This document shows, piece after piece, positions 33,797-46,255 of a stretch of DNA of 64,000 nt. The notes under the pieces were generated by a model that was not told the origin of the DNA, did not search any database, and saw nothing but the letters and a program-made list of their open reading frames with translations. The stretch comes from Camarhynchus parvulus (taxonomy: Eukaryota; Chordata; Aves; Passeriformes; Thraupidae), in the NCBI RefSeq assembly GCF_901933205.1, contig NC_044590.1:5099501-5163500 (forward strand). Direction: 5' to 3'. Numbering within the stretch: position 1 is the stretch's first letter; the number at the start of each line of letters is the position of its first letter. The position numbers were made by a program, and so were the translations under genes.

Positions 33797-36700
33797 CTTC
33801 ATCTGCCTTTAATCTCTCAGATCATTTAAAACAGCTATTTAATTGTCATCTCCCTGCTTCCCCCCTCCTTTCCCTTACAGACTTTCACTCTTGTCTCTGT
33901 GCAGCATCTGCTCCAGACTCACAGATGGCTTTTTTTGCTTCCTGACGTTTGGAAACGCTTCTGTGTCCTGCCCGAGGCAGGCAGGATGTGCAGCACCCCC
34001 TCTGTGGGACACGGGGGTGCCTGGGTGGGGAATTTGGGCTTCCATGGTGTCCCCATGGCTTTTTCCCTGCTGTGAAGTTGTCCTTTGGTATGGGTCATGG
34101 GACAGAGAGCAAAGGTGGCTGGAGGGGCTGGGGGATGAGGTGAGAAGTCTGAGCCTTAAAGCAGAGAGCATTAAATGAGCCAAACCCATCAGTCCCAGAG
34201 CTGACACCTCTCCTTTCCCTCCCATTAGGCTGATGAATCTGGGTTTTACATTCCCAGTCTGTCTGGTTGCCCTCCAGGACAGGCCACTCTCGCTCTGAGA
34301 AGCTGGAGATGCCTGCAATGCCCAAATGGAGATGTCACTCAGTGCTCCAGTGACATCTCCTCCATGGCTTGCTGCCCATGGGTACCATTTCTCCTATCCA
34401 ACTGCAGAGTCTCTTGGGTGTGGGATTCAACGAACCCCAAACATATAATGATGATGATAAATCAGATGAGTTATTTAGGGGAAAAGTGCTCGGGTTTAGA
34501 AAAGGTGGTGATGGTGGAGTACTGACCCTGACTGGGGAGCACATTTCTGAGCTGACAGTTCACTCCCAGTATTTTTCTGTATTCCCTTGTTTTCTGTGTA
34601 TGGGAGGAAAATATTAGTGAGACAAGTTTGTATCCCATTATCCAAGCACCTTGTCTATGGAGGTCCATCCTCCTCCTCCCTGCTTGGGGTACCAGAAACT
34701 CATCACCCCCCCTGCTCCTGCCAGGACAGGGATGCTGTGGCACAGGGCTGGGCTGTGTGACTCTCATCCTCAGCCTTTGGAGAGGATGCATCTGCTGGGC
34801 TGGAGGAGCTGCTCACCTGCAGGTGGTTTCAGCATGTGAGACTTGCTCCTCATCTCCTGTGGCTTTTCCACTTCAGTAATTCTCAGTGCAGAGTGCCCTG
34901 CTGGGCTCCATGGGGGCTTTTCCTCTCCCAGGGAGAGAAAGATACAATGGACAAGGTCTTTGTAGCTGAAACTTTTCCTTTGAGGAAAAGTTCAGTGAGG
35001 TTTCTCTGAAGCTTTTGTGTTCTCGTGGGCTAGGGGTAATTGTCAGCAGAAGACAGGAATCAAAGAGATGAGATTCGCCTTGTAGAAATGATTAAAAAGA
35101 AAAAAACCAAAGGAAAAACGTAAACTTTCATAAAGCCTAATATTTGAAAGGGGAGAAAAAGCATCTATTTTATGCAAAATGCTCATGAAGAAGCTGGGAG
35201 TAGCTCTGAACTGAAGAGTCCTGGACAGAGCAGGCAGCATGCTCAGAATCACTAAATCAGGAGCACAGGAGGGGCAGCTGTGCCAGAGCTGTGCCTGGGC
35301 TGTGTGTCACCTGCAGGGGAGCAGCCCCTTGCTGCCAAGGCTCATCCAGGGCTGTCCCTGCTGCCTTCTCCTCCTGGGCAGGTCCTGCTGCTGGTCCCTC
35401 CTGCCAGGCTCAGCCTGAGGTGCTGCCTGGTCTGCTCTCAGGGCTTTGGGAGGTGTCAGACAGCCAGGGCAGGAGCAATCTCACCCCTTCACCATCCCAT
35501 TTTCTTCCTCTAATCTTGAAAGAAGGGGTTCATCACCTTCCAGCTCCACCCAGAGCTGGGAGCAGGGACCTGCTGCAGATGTGCCACGAGCACTGGGATG
35601 CAGGATGACATCTGGCTCAGCAGACCCCTACTTTTGATCAGGACTCCAAGGAACTAATTAATATAGTCATTGCAATGCCACATCCTATTAATTTTAACTT
35701 AATCAAGAACAAAGGGTGTCTGCACTGCTGAACTGAGCAAATGTGGTCTTAATATGTGGCAGGGCTTTCGTACCACCTTGTTCCCTTGGAGAATTTGTTT
35801 AATAAGTCCATAACTATTTGAGTATGTTCAATAAGAAATTAACCCACTTTCCTCTCCTATTCAATGATTTTTTTTCAAAACCATCTTATAAAAATGCAGT
35901 TCACACAGCTGCTGGGAAAGTTTAACTCATTACTGGCATCACTATTGATTCCTCCTGCAAAGACCTTACACTTTATCCCCACGGGGGTAATTTATACAGT
36001 TTAATACTCTCATTTAATTCCAAAAAAGAAGCTCAATCCTTTGAGTTTCCCACGTTTCATTTTTTATTGCTGTCAGTCATGGGCTTGTGACACTGTCATA
36101 CTTGTTCCTTAAATCCAAGTGTGTCAGGTTTGATAAAGCACTGTAGGCAGAAGAAGGATAGGTTTAGACTAATAAAGAGACTATTTGACCTCAAGGTACA
36201 ATGATGGGGAGCTGTGTATGCCCCAAACACTTAATAGACTGCACTTACTAAGCCAAGGAGCAAACTGCCTCAGGCTTGTCTCCCTGACAGCTTGCAGGTG
36301 TTTCCTGGCTAATGCAGGATAGAAAATCCCTTGAAAGGGAAACAAGAAAGGGCAGGGATTTGATCAGTAAGTGTCTCAGAGTGCAGCAGTCCAGAGGAGC
36401 TGGGCACATGGCCAGCCTGGCACTCAGAACCCAGCCTGGAGATCAAACCATGCCAGGAGAAAAAATCCCTGTAATACCTGAGGCTCCACGAGGCCGAGAG
36501 GAGCTGCAGCAGAGAAAAACACTGAGGAAAAGCAGTAATAAAGTAACCAAGAAGTTCACTTCTCCTTTGGGATAAGTCCTTTTTTTCTCCCTTGAAAGTC
36601 TAATTGAATTTTCTTTGCTGCCATCCCCAGCAGCCCAGGGAGAAGCTCCAGCACAGCCTGCTCAGCCTTTATGGAGAAAATCCATAGGCAGAGTGTGGGC

Positions 36701-39700
36701 ATGGGAGAGAGGGAAGCAAAACTGTCCACAATACTTCCAGCACTCAGAGAGCTTGGGCTGACACCCTTAGCCTCAGAAAACAGGTTAATTTTCTCCAAAA
36801 AAAGAGTTTCTCGGGGCACCAGTGCTGAACTTGCCACCACTTTTCCCTTCAGCAGGTCAGGCAGATGAGCAGAGCTGCCCTGGCCACTGTCAGCAGCTCT
36901 CACACTTGGGGCTGCAGACAGCAGGGGGACAGTGTTTGACTCAAATATGGCCTTTCATTTATTTATACTGCATATCCACCACTCAGTATCATATTTAATG
37001 CAAGTAACATTCAAGTGAAATCCCCACTGAGAGGCACATTATGAAGATTTACAGCCTGGCTTTTCCATTACTGTGGTTTATACACTGTGGATTTGTGCCT
37101 TGTGCTTTGTAGGCAAGTGCTGGCAATATTTGAATCCAGAAATCTATACCTAAGCCTGCTGTTTTGCAAAAAATCAGTGCCCAAGAGCCTACTTGTGATT
37201 CCACAGCCAAAGCAAAGGGCTGGAGGCATGAAAACCTCTGGGAAATGCTGGCATCCAGGTAGGTGAGAACCTAGAGAGGTTATTTTTGCTGATCACATAA
37301 CAGGGCATTGGAGAGGGGTTTATTTCTTTTAATCATATAACCCACTTTTCTTTTAAAAAGGCTGTCAGGAAAATTAACCTCCCCAAGTTTAAGGTGATAC
37401 TGAACATATCCTCATGCCCTGGAATTATCTGGAGCTGGTTTATTCCTTTGGATCTTTTCCGGTGAATTTGTCAGGTGAAATGCCATAGGCCCAGCACGTC
37501 ATTATGGATTTTTCTAGTAGGGTTTGGGTCTGTTTTGGGTCTGTTCCTCCCTCTGTTCACCTTTCATGGAGGAGAAATGTGACCAACACCACACTGTTTG
37601 CTGCCCCTCCATGGAGAGTGATGCCACTTGTTCCCTGTGCCACCCCACAGACACTGGCTCTGTCACTGCTGCACTGGCTGCCTGCTGAGAGCTTGTCTCT
37701 TGTGGCAGAGAGGAAGGGAAACCTCTCCCTCCTTTCTCCAAGGGGGACTCGAGCAGTGATGAGACTGCCAAGGGCAGCGGCTGCTCCAGGGCAGGGCTGG
37801 AGCATCAGGAGGGAACAGCTTTAGCTGGACAGGGGTCAGTGCAATGGCAGCATGGCCAGAAACACTGCCTGAGCTGACAGTTGTTTTCCAAGAGCATCCT
37901 GGAGCCAAGGAAATACCATTTATTCTTTAGTATCCAGCAAGAAAGGGAGTTTGTTTGAAGACAGAGCACCAGCAGCTGCAATAGCCAGTTTCTGAGTCAA
38001 AGGAAGCAGCAGAAGCCTTTTAGACCTTGTGTCACTGCTGAATACCCTGCTGGGGAGCAGGAAAAAGCTCAGGGAGTTTCCAGATGAGCTCCATGATGGG
38101 TGCATTTTCTCTCAGCTCCTCACAAGCCAAAGTATGGGGGTGTCACCAGCAGTGTGTCCCAGGGCAGTGCTTCCAGTGAGAATCTCAATTACCCAAAGAA
38201 AAAAGGGCTTTTCCAAGGGGCCAGGGCAGAGAGGGGGCAATAACAGCAAAACAGAGAGGCTGTGGCTCCCAGCACCCCCTGCCCAAGCTCAGCCCCAGCC
38301 ACAAACCCTCCCTGCTCCTCCAGGCCCCATCAGGTGCCACTGGTGCTTCCCATAATGTCCTGTCTCAACCAGGTTCCACCTTGGTGCGATCCCTGCTCTC
38401 CCAATTCCCCCTCTGCAGGGTGGTTCCCACTGCAGGAGGAGCAGGCTGGAACCTCAAGGAGATGCTTGGAAGGAAGAGAAATGTTTTAGCTTAAAAACAG
38501 GGATGAAGCTTCAGGATGGAGCTGTGCCTGAGGGAGCTGCTCTGCTTTTTTATAAGGAAGACCAGGCCTCTTGCTCAGTGATATTAATGTTAGGGGTCCT
38601 GCAGGAAAAGAGGATGGAGATGAAGCATGGCAGGAGCCATTTATTGTTGAGAATGAGATGCCAGCTGCTTTGCTGCTTTGCAACTCTGTCTCTTCCCAGC
38701 CAATGAGTCTCCCACCCCTGTCCCTGCCTAGCTGAGTTCCTCTAAAAGGGGCTGGAGATGTGATCTGCAGGGAATGGATTTATCAGAGGGACACGAGGCA
38801 GAAGGTCCTTCCCTTTCATGATTGCTTTTATCTTCCCTCTTGCCCCTGTTATCAATGGAGCTGCTGCAAGAATTACTGCTACAAATATAGTGAACACCAG
38901 AAATAAATAAACTCCTTTTTGCTTTAAAAAGAGTGTGTTTGGGAAAGGGAAAATCGCTGGTCATACCCCAGAGGTCTTCTCCTATCATGTAGAGCTCTGC
39001 TAAACTTCATCCCTTAAATATTGCCCAGGCAAAATTTGCTGTTAAGGGCCCTCAGGAGCTGCCCCCTCATTGTGAGGTTATATCTCTGTGCTCTTCATAA
39101 ACTATGTTCAAATAATGTTTCTGTTTTCTGCTCCAAAGGTTGTTGGTTTTACCCCCATGAAATAATGGAAAAATTTGTTAAACTCATCAACTATTTCGGG
39201 GAAAAATGCAATTTACTCAGTTTCAATTAAAAGAAAACACCCAAAGCAATAAAAAACCAAAATTGGCAGCCTGCAAGAAGTAGAAGCAAAGAGGCAAGGC
39301 CAGAAACAGGGCAAGAAATGACAGTTTTATAAACCTCCTGCTGGGTAGGAATAGAAGAGGTCTTTGTGCCTGCAAAACAAAACTGTTTTTTCTGTAAAGC
39401 AGCTATTGACTGGGGCTCTACAACTGCAGCTGGAGCTGCACACAGCAGCCACACGCCTGCACACAGGCTGACTTCCTCCCCACTGAATTCAGAGGAGACA
39501 GCCAATGCTTTCCCTTGGGGCTCCAAATCAGAGCTCTGCTCTCAAATTTGAGAAAAAAAAAAGCCCTGAAACATTCCAGGTGATTTTTCAGGAGAAGGAG
39601 TTAGTTCAGGTGATTTGCAAGCCTTCCTTTCCCTCCCCCCCAGTTTCACAGGTGCCCTTTGCTGGGGCTGTGTCTGTCAGGGTGCAGTGCCTGATTTTCC

Positions 39701-39919
39701 ATCTGGATTTGCTCTGACACCTTTCCTGAGCCTCGTGGCAGCATAGAGGAGTTTAAAAGGCCACATGCATTGATCAGGCTGTGGAGATGGTCTTGACTTG
39801 TGACCTCTGGGTACTGCTGAGACAAGATTGAAGCACAGCTGAAAATCATCTGGGCATTAATTCCATTCCAGCACTGGGCTTCTTTCCTCTTTGGGAGGCT
39901 GGTCCACACCTCAGTTCCT

Positions 39920-40060
39920 CACCCTTTGGAGGGTCAGCCTCTGCTCCCAGGCAGTGATTGGTAGGATGAGGTGAAACAGCCTCAGACTGCACAGGGGAGG
40001 GTCAGCTTGGATGTTAGGAAAAATTCCCAAAATGAGTGGCTAAGCAGTGATAATTCTGTG
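39920..40060 (+). mobile_element. CR1 LINE fragment
   Basis: GGGTCAGCCTCTGCTCCCAG, followed by GGTAGGATGAGGTGAAACAG and GCTTGGATGTTAGGAAAAAT, is a recognisable portion of CR1 lying upstream of the 3' tail. The usual tail does not follow, so the copy is broken at its 3' side. An opposite-strand CR1 piece lies about 330 bases further on. Confidence 0.8.
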
Positions 40061-40385
40061 AAAACCTTAATAGTTTGCAGATTTCTCTCTATTTTTGTCC
40101 TACAAATTTCACAAATTTCCATCCCTTGGACCCACCCCATCCTCCTCTCCACTTCCAGGCACCCTCAGCAGCAGTGCTGCTCTCCTGCCCAGACCCAGCC
40201 TGTGGCTGGGGCCTCTCAGGTGGAGAAAGATTCCTTCTGCCTGGCTGCCTTCCCTTACAAACAGACAGCAGTCCCAAACAGGGGCTGGAGCTGAGGTGGG
40301 GTGAAGCTGCTTTCCTTCCTCAGAGCTGGGGAATCGCCCAGGAATGGGTTTGGCAATCAAAGACCTCTTCCCCAGTGGTGAATTA

Positions 40386-40528
40386 CAGAATCACAGGATG
40401 GTTTTAGTTGGAAGGGACCTAAAGATCATCTCATTCCAACCCCCTGCTGTGGACAGGGACAACTTCCAACAGACCAGGTTGTCCCAAACCCTGTCCAACC
40501 CGGCCTTGGGAATTGCTGTGCCCAGCAT
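40386..40528 (-). mobile_element. CR1 LINE fragment, 3' end
   Basis: CAGAATCACAGGATGGTTTT followed by AGTTGGAAGGGACCTAAAGA, CATTCCAACCCCCTGCTGTG and ACCAGGTTGTCCCAAACCCT is the reverse complement of the CR1 3' region. It is 5'-truncated and non-coding. Confidence 0.9.
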
Positions 40529-41731
40529 CCCAAGAGACTGACGGGGAGAAAATCCCCCAACCCTTTCTGGGAATGAACTTGATGAAAATTATTACCAGCA
40601 AACATCAAGAAAGAAGTCTTGAAAAATTACTTTCCAGGCTGTGGCAGTGGTTGTTTTGACAGAGTTTTGATGCCTTCATTCAATATTCCATTGAAGCTTT
40701 GCTGGAGATAAGTGATCTCATAGAAAACAGGGCTTTTGTGTCTGGTCACAAAGAATGATTTGCAAAGACTGCTGAGGGAAGTAGAGTACTTATCCAGGGA
40801 GACAAGAATTTCAGCTGAAAATAATCATGGCTTTTTCATTTATAATTCTAGCTGCAACTTTGTCAGAAATCTGCCTCCATCCAAGCTGATTGGGCTGGAA
40901 ATGGAGCAAACCAGTGAAAAAAAAGTGGACTGGTCACCCTTAAGAAAACAGCTTGTTCCAAAACTTACTCACAAAATGCTTCCAGCTTCTCTTTCTGCTC
41001 ACAACGTGGTGTGCAACAAAACCTGGGATGTTTTTAGGAGCACATGGATGAGGCAGTAATGTAGATGTGGAGCTGCTGCCCTGCCAGCCTCTCACAGCTG
41101 TTGGGTGAAGTTTTGTATTGAAGTTGTTTTAAAGGTGAACGAGACAAACTTGCCTGGAGCACCAGCACCAAGCCCAGCAAAAAGTGGACTGATTAAATAA
41201 ACAGAGATCTCCCTGTTATTAGTGCTGTTTAGATAACTTTGAAATGCTTATTTTTCAAAGTAAATGAATTACATAACTCTTTTCCCTATTTTTGGCTCAA
41301 GAAGGAGTCAGTGAATTTTCTGTTTCAGAGCAGAACATTTGTGCTTTTCCCCATGATTCAGGGAACAGTTTTTAGTCTGGAACTGGTGTGTGGATGATTC
41401 ACAGTGACACATTTTGTGTTGGCAGCAGGCTCCACCTCAACAGCCTTGATGCACTGGGTGCTCTGGGCTGTGCCTCTCCAAAATTTGGGTTTGAAGCTGC
41501 TCTGAGTCTGGGGGAACCAGGCTGAGCCCTGGACCACACCAGAGTGCAAGCTGGTCTGTGACAGCCTTCCTTATCAGAGCACATCCTTATACTTGTGAAA
41601 AGTTTCATGAGTTATTTTACTTCCAGTTTTCCCTTTCTTTTGTTCTACTTTCCATCATGGTTTACATGTTCTCCTCCATTTTTGATGTTTTCTGGGCATC
41701 TTTTGGTTTGGAGCTCTGAGGCTTTTCTTCC

Positions 41732-41749
41732 TTTTTTTTTTTTTTTTTT
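41732..41749. repeat. Poly-T run of 18
   Basis: An uninterrupted T homopolymer in intron 1, followed by AACAAAACAGG. It could be the minus-strand tail of a retroposed sequence, but no such insertion is recognisable beside it. Confidence 0.85.
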
Positions 41750-42732
41750 AACAAAACAGGCAGGGTTGGAGTGTGGACTGAGTCTGTTTCCCAGAAAGGT
41801 TCCTTGCTGCACTGGAAGGAAAATAATTTCCCACCCTAGCTGTCCCTGGCTTCCATCACTGAAAGTGAGAAGAGATGGAATGGTGCAAAAAGTGCTGTGG
41901 AAACTGTGCTGTGTAACTCTCCCTTTAATGTGTGTGATCCATCAAAGTAATTACACGCGGCTCAGGAACCCCAGACTGCAACAATGGCATTCTCCTGTAG
42001 CTTTTCTATTTCCATCTAATTAAAATGTTATTGTTTCCTTGATGTTAGTTTGCATTTTAAATAAGGAGATAGGGACAGACTGGCTGATTGGTAACTTATT
42101 CTCTGTGTGAGTAAAGATCAGCACTAATCACCCTGTCACACTTGTGCTTTCCTCTTCCTCATGCATCTCAGACATCAAATTGCAAAAGAAGGGGAGAAAG
42201 AGGCTGGGGTTTGATGACAACAGATGACATTGATTTATTTTCTCTGCTGGGTGTCAGGAGGGGAAGGTGATGTGTCCTTGCCCACTGCCTGAGTAGTCAC
42301 TGTCTGCACAAGTTGAATTTTGAGGAGTGAAGGAATATTCATCCCAAAACACAGCTCTAGTTTAGAATTTAATGGGCTTCCATCTCCTCTTGCCTTTAAC
42401 TTTTGCTGTGTTTTATCCCCTGCCTCCTCATTGTGCCGAGAGAGGGCAGGGAGGGGAGCAAGGCTGGGCATGTGTGGAAACATCCCTGCTGGAAACAGAA
42501 CTTGAAATTATCTCCATTAAACATGGCAGGGCTCTGCAGCACCTCAGAGCCACGATTTGCTCCCCAGAGAGCCAGGATGCAGCAGGGACCATCCCCACCA
42601 CCCTGGGCAGGCTCAGCAGCTCAGGCTCCCCATTCCCTGGCCACAAAGCCCCCCAGCCATGGGAGGATGCTCCTGGAGGTTTGGGCACATGAGCTGGGGG
42701 CAGAGGTGTGAGACCCAGCCCAGCTGGGGAGG

Positions 42733-42950
42733 GAGGATCTGGGATCTGACCATTTAAAACCCCTCCTGCTCCCAAGGCTGAGCTGGGATCTGGCCATTTA
42801 AAACCTCCCCTGCTCCAAAGGCTGAGCTGGGATCTGCATTTAAAACCTCCCCTGTTCCCAAGGCTGAGCTGGGATCTGACCATTTAAAACCCCCCCTGCT
42901 CCCAAGGCTGAGCTGGGATCTTGCCATTTAAAACCTCCCCTGCTCCAAAG
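42733..42950. repeat. 44-base-unit minisatellite, about 4.9 copies
   Basis: Units begin GCTGAGCTGGGATCT and contain CCATTTAAAACC. Copies lie at 42777-42820 (44), 42821-42862 (42, two bases missing), 42863-42906 (44) and 42907-42950 (44), with a partial first copy from about 42733. Divergence among copies is only a few bases. It lies in NTSR1 intron 1. Confidence 0.93.
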
Positions 42951-43251
42951 GGTTTCTGCAGCCCTGGAGCACGTGTGCTTTTGGAAGGTATTTTTAGCAA
43001 ACTTCAGTTTACTGAGGGTCACAGAGAACTGGAGCATCAGCATCTGGAGGAGCTGTCATTCCACTTCCAGTCTTGCAGGAGTAACACATTGACTTATTTA
43101 TGAGAGCAGTCAGCTCCCCTCTCCCTGTGTGTAACAATCTGCTTTACCTCTCCCAGCTCAGAGAAATAATTTTATTGTCAACCATTCTGTGCCTTAAATA
43201 AAACCTTAAAACAAGTTAAGCAAGCTTTGAGGGAAATGGGAATGTTCCCGG

Positions 43252-43287
43252 ATTTTATTTTATTTTATTTTATTTTATTTTTTTTTC
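43252..43287. repeat. (TTTTA)n microsatellite and poly-T
   Basis: Pentamer TTTTA repeats run into a short T tract. No other features adjoin. Confidence 0.9.
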
Positions 43288-46061
43288 ATTCTTTCTAGAA
43301 TAACCCACTCTTTCACTGCCTAAACCAGCAAGCAGTAATCACTGCTCTGGCCAAAAGGAGGGGGAGGAAATTACTTATTTTGCAAGACAACATCCAAATA
43401 CTTTGCACCCAGTAGGAGAAGCCTAATCTGTTGGCTGGAAAATGCCTATGTCAAGAATGACTAATCTGAGACCAAATGATACCTGGAAAATGAAGATATT
43501 CAGTTCTCCCTGCAGAGAAAGATCCATCAAAATGAAAGGACGGGCTGTTTCCTCCTCCTTTGTTTCAGTCCAGATGAAGTTTCTTCATTTCTACAGTTTT
43601 GGGGTTTTTTCTGGATGGGGGTGGGAAAGGCAAAATACTCTGAAGGCACTGGTGGTTCATGCTTGAAAACAAAGTTTTCTTGCTGTCACAACCCCTGCAC
43701 CCAAATGCTGGGCTCACAAAAGCTCTGATGCTTTGGGAGAAATCCTGACGTCCTCTGCTGTGGCAGGAACCCAGAGAAATGTTGGTTAAGCAGGCTCCAG
43801 ATGAGATCAGAGCAGGTGGGGGATCCCCAGGGGCTGCAGCCTTTATTCCTCCTCCCTTCCCACTGGAGATGTTCCTCCTGCACGTGGGAGAATGATGGGG
43901 CTTGTGGTTTCATGGTGAAATAATTTGTTTTCAAAGGAGAAAAAGGAGCTCGGGTCAAACCAAGAAGAATGAACTAAGAAATTTATCAGGGATGAGTCAA
44001 ACAAAGCAATTAATCTGGGGTTATCAAATTAAACCTACAGCACTTTGTGTGCAAATTGAGCTTCTAGTTCGAGCTGAGGTGGATCACTCTGCTTCAGTTT
44101 GGGCTTGTAACCCATCTTTTTCTTCTTTCTTCTTTAGCTTAGAACAATTCTGAAATAAAGCAGGAGATCAACATTCTTATTTATTTATTTTGAAACAAAA
44201 TGTGTTGGGTTTTTAAGGAGAAAAGTGTTTATTTGAAAACACTGAAATCGTTCAACATTTCCCCCTTTTTGGGCTGTACTGTATATTGAATTATGACATG
44301 AAGCTTTTGGTTTCCTTCCAAAAATTCATTTTGCATCAAATTCACCACTCTCTTAAGGAGATTGTTTGTCCATAACTGCTGCATTCCTAAGCAAGGGAAT
44401 TCCTGTGTCCTGTGCCCCCAGGTTTGTAACTCCCCACCTTCTGCCTCAGCCTTCGTGGGTCACTGGTTGAGCTGCTGGAGCTTGAGCCAGGCACCTCCAG
44501 AGGTACAAGCACAGGGTTTTACCCTCAATTTAGAGGCTTCATTCTGCAGAGGGGTCCAAAAACACACTGCAAAAGCTCTTGGAGCAGCTCTGGGTTATAG
44601 CAGATATTCACAGCTCATAACACAGCTACAGGAGGCTTCTAGGGCCACAAGATTTGCTTTCACTTTTTCATTTTATTAGGTTTTTTTTCTAATTGCCTTT
44701 AGTCAAGGCAATGAGAACTGCTTCAGCTATTAGAAGCCTCTTACAGGACAAAAGCATTTTTCAGTCGTTTTTGTAACTTGTGTTCTCACGTCTCCTCAGT
44801 CCCTGTACTTTTCATTGCCTTACAACAGCATGTCAAAACTCCTTAAATTCACAAAGATCTTAAATTCTCCAAACAGATCTTCCTGGTAATATTTTTGTAC
44901 AGCTTTCCCTGTGTCACTGTGATGACTCAAAGCACAACTGATTTGGCTTCATCACTCCCTGAGCCAGGTTCCACTTCTTTTAAGCATTTTAATTAATGCA
45001 TAATAAATGAGTAAACTGATACTTCAGTTGTCCCCTAGAAGTTAGGCACAATCTTCTTGGCATTCTCACTTGATCCATTTTGTTTGAAGTATCTGTCTTC
45101 AGTGTGTCTTTTTTAAAATTTATTTTGCTTTTGCTCCTTCACTGCTAAAGATCAAATGTTTTTCCTTGCCTGTTTCAGGTATAGACTAGAGAGGTCCTGG
45201 GGGAAGAGTCTTTAATAAGGTCTCTAATTTGTTCTAAATACATTAATCCAAATAGCACTCAAGTGGCTGATGTCTCTCCTTCTTTATGTTTGGTTTGTGC
45301 TTTTTATTTTGGCTCTCAGGTTGTGAGACTGGCTGTATCATTAAAGATCAGACCAATCCCTTTTTTTTCCATCTGTGGGATCTCTGCTTTACCAAAGGCT
45401 GTGCAGAAAAGCAGAATTTCTGAATGCCTATGCATCAACAGAGAGAGGTCCTCACCTGTGAAGTTTTGAATTAGGTTTGAACCCTGCCTTTGGAATTAAA
45501 GCTGGTCCATGCATGTATTCATACAAACAACCTTTTTTCATGCAAAAATGGCTTCATTATTGCACTGAAATGGGATTTTTGCAGAGGCAACAGCTTTGTC
45601 TGCTTGCAACAAGTGCAGCTGCAGTGACCTGCGTGTAGCTGGATGCCCACAAGCTTGGCCTGAGTGAGGAGGGACCTGCCCCTCTCAGCTCCCTTGTGTA
45701 AGCTGAAAAAGTGGTCAAAGCTGCCATAGACCTGTCACTGGAGCATTTTTTCCAAATGAAGCAGTGCCAGGAAATAGAAGGTGAAATGACTGAGAGCTGT
45801 AAGTAGTGGAGGAGGAAGCGGCAGTGTGTGTTGACCATCCCCGCAGGAGAACACCTGCAGCAGTGAGGGAGTGATGCTCTGCAACTCCCCTGGGCTGGCT
45901 GAGCCCTGCCTTTGGCCACTGTCCTTGTCTCCACCTCCCTCCTGCTGGTTGTAAACAGCGGCTCAGCAGGGAGCTGAGTTTGGGGAATGTTTAATTTCTA
46001 TCTTAAACAAAATCCAGCTCTCTGAGCTGGCAACTCAGCACAGCCTAAAGGGAGGGAATTG

Positions 46062-46255
46062 CTCGCATGGTGAGACCCTGGCACAGGGTGCCCAGAAAAG
46101 CTGTGGGTGCCCCATTCCTGGAAGTGTTCACAACCAGGACAGACCTCAGAGCAACCTGATCTAGTGGAAGGTGTCCCTGCCCATGGCAGGGGGTGGCATG
46201 AGATGAGTTTTAGGGTCCCTTCCAACCCAAACCAGAGTGAGTTTGTGATTCCCAC
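46062..46255 (+). mobile_element. CR1 LINE fragment, 3' end
   Basis: CACAGGGTGCCCAGAAAAGC, GGTGTCCCTGCCCATGGCAG and GGGTCCCTTCCAACCCAAAC are hallmarks of the CR1 3' region read in the sense direction. It is 5'-truncated and lies in NTSR1 intron 1 in the same orientation as the gene. Confidence 0.9.
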
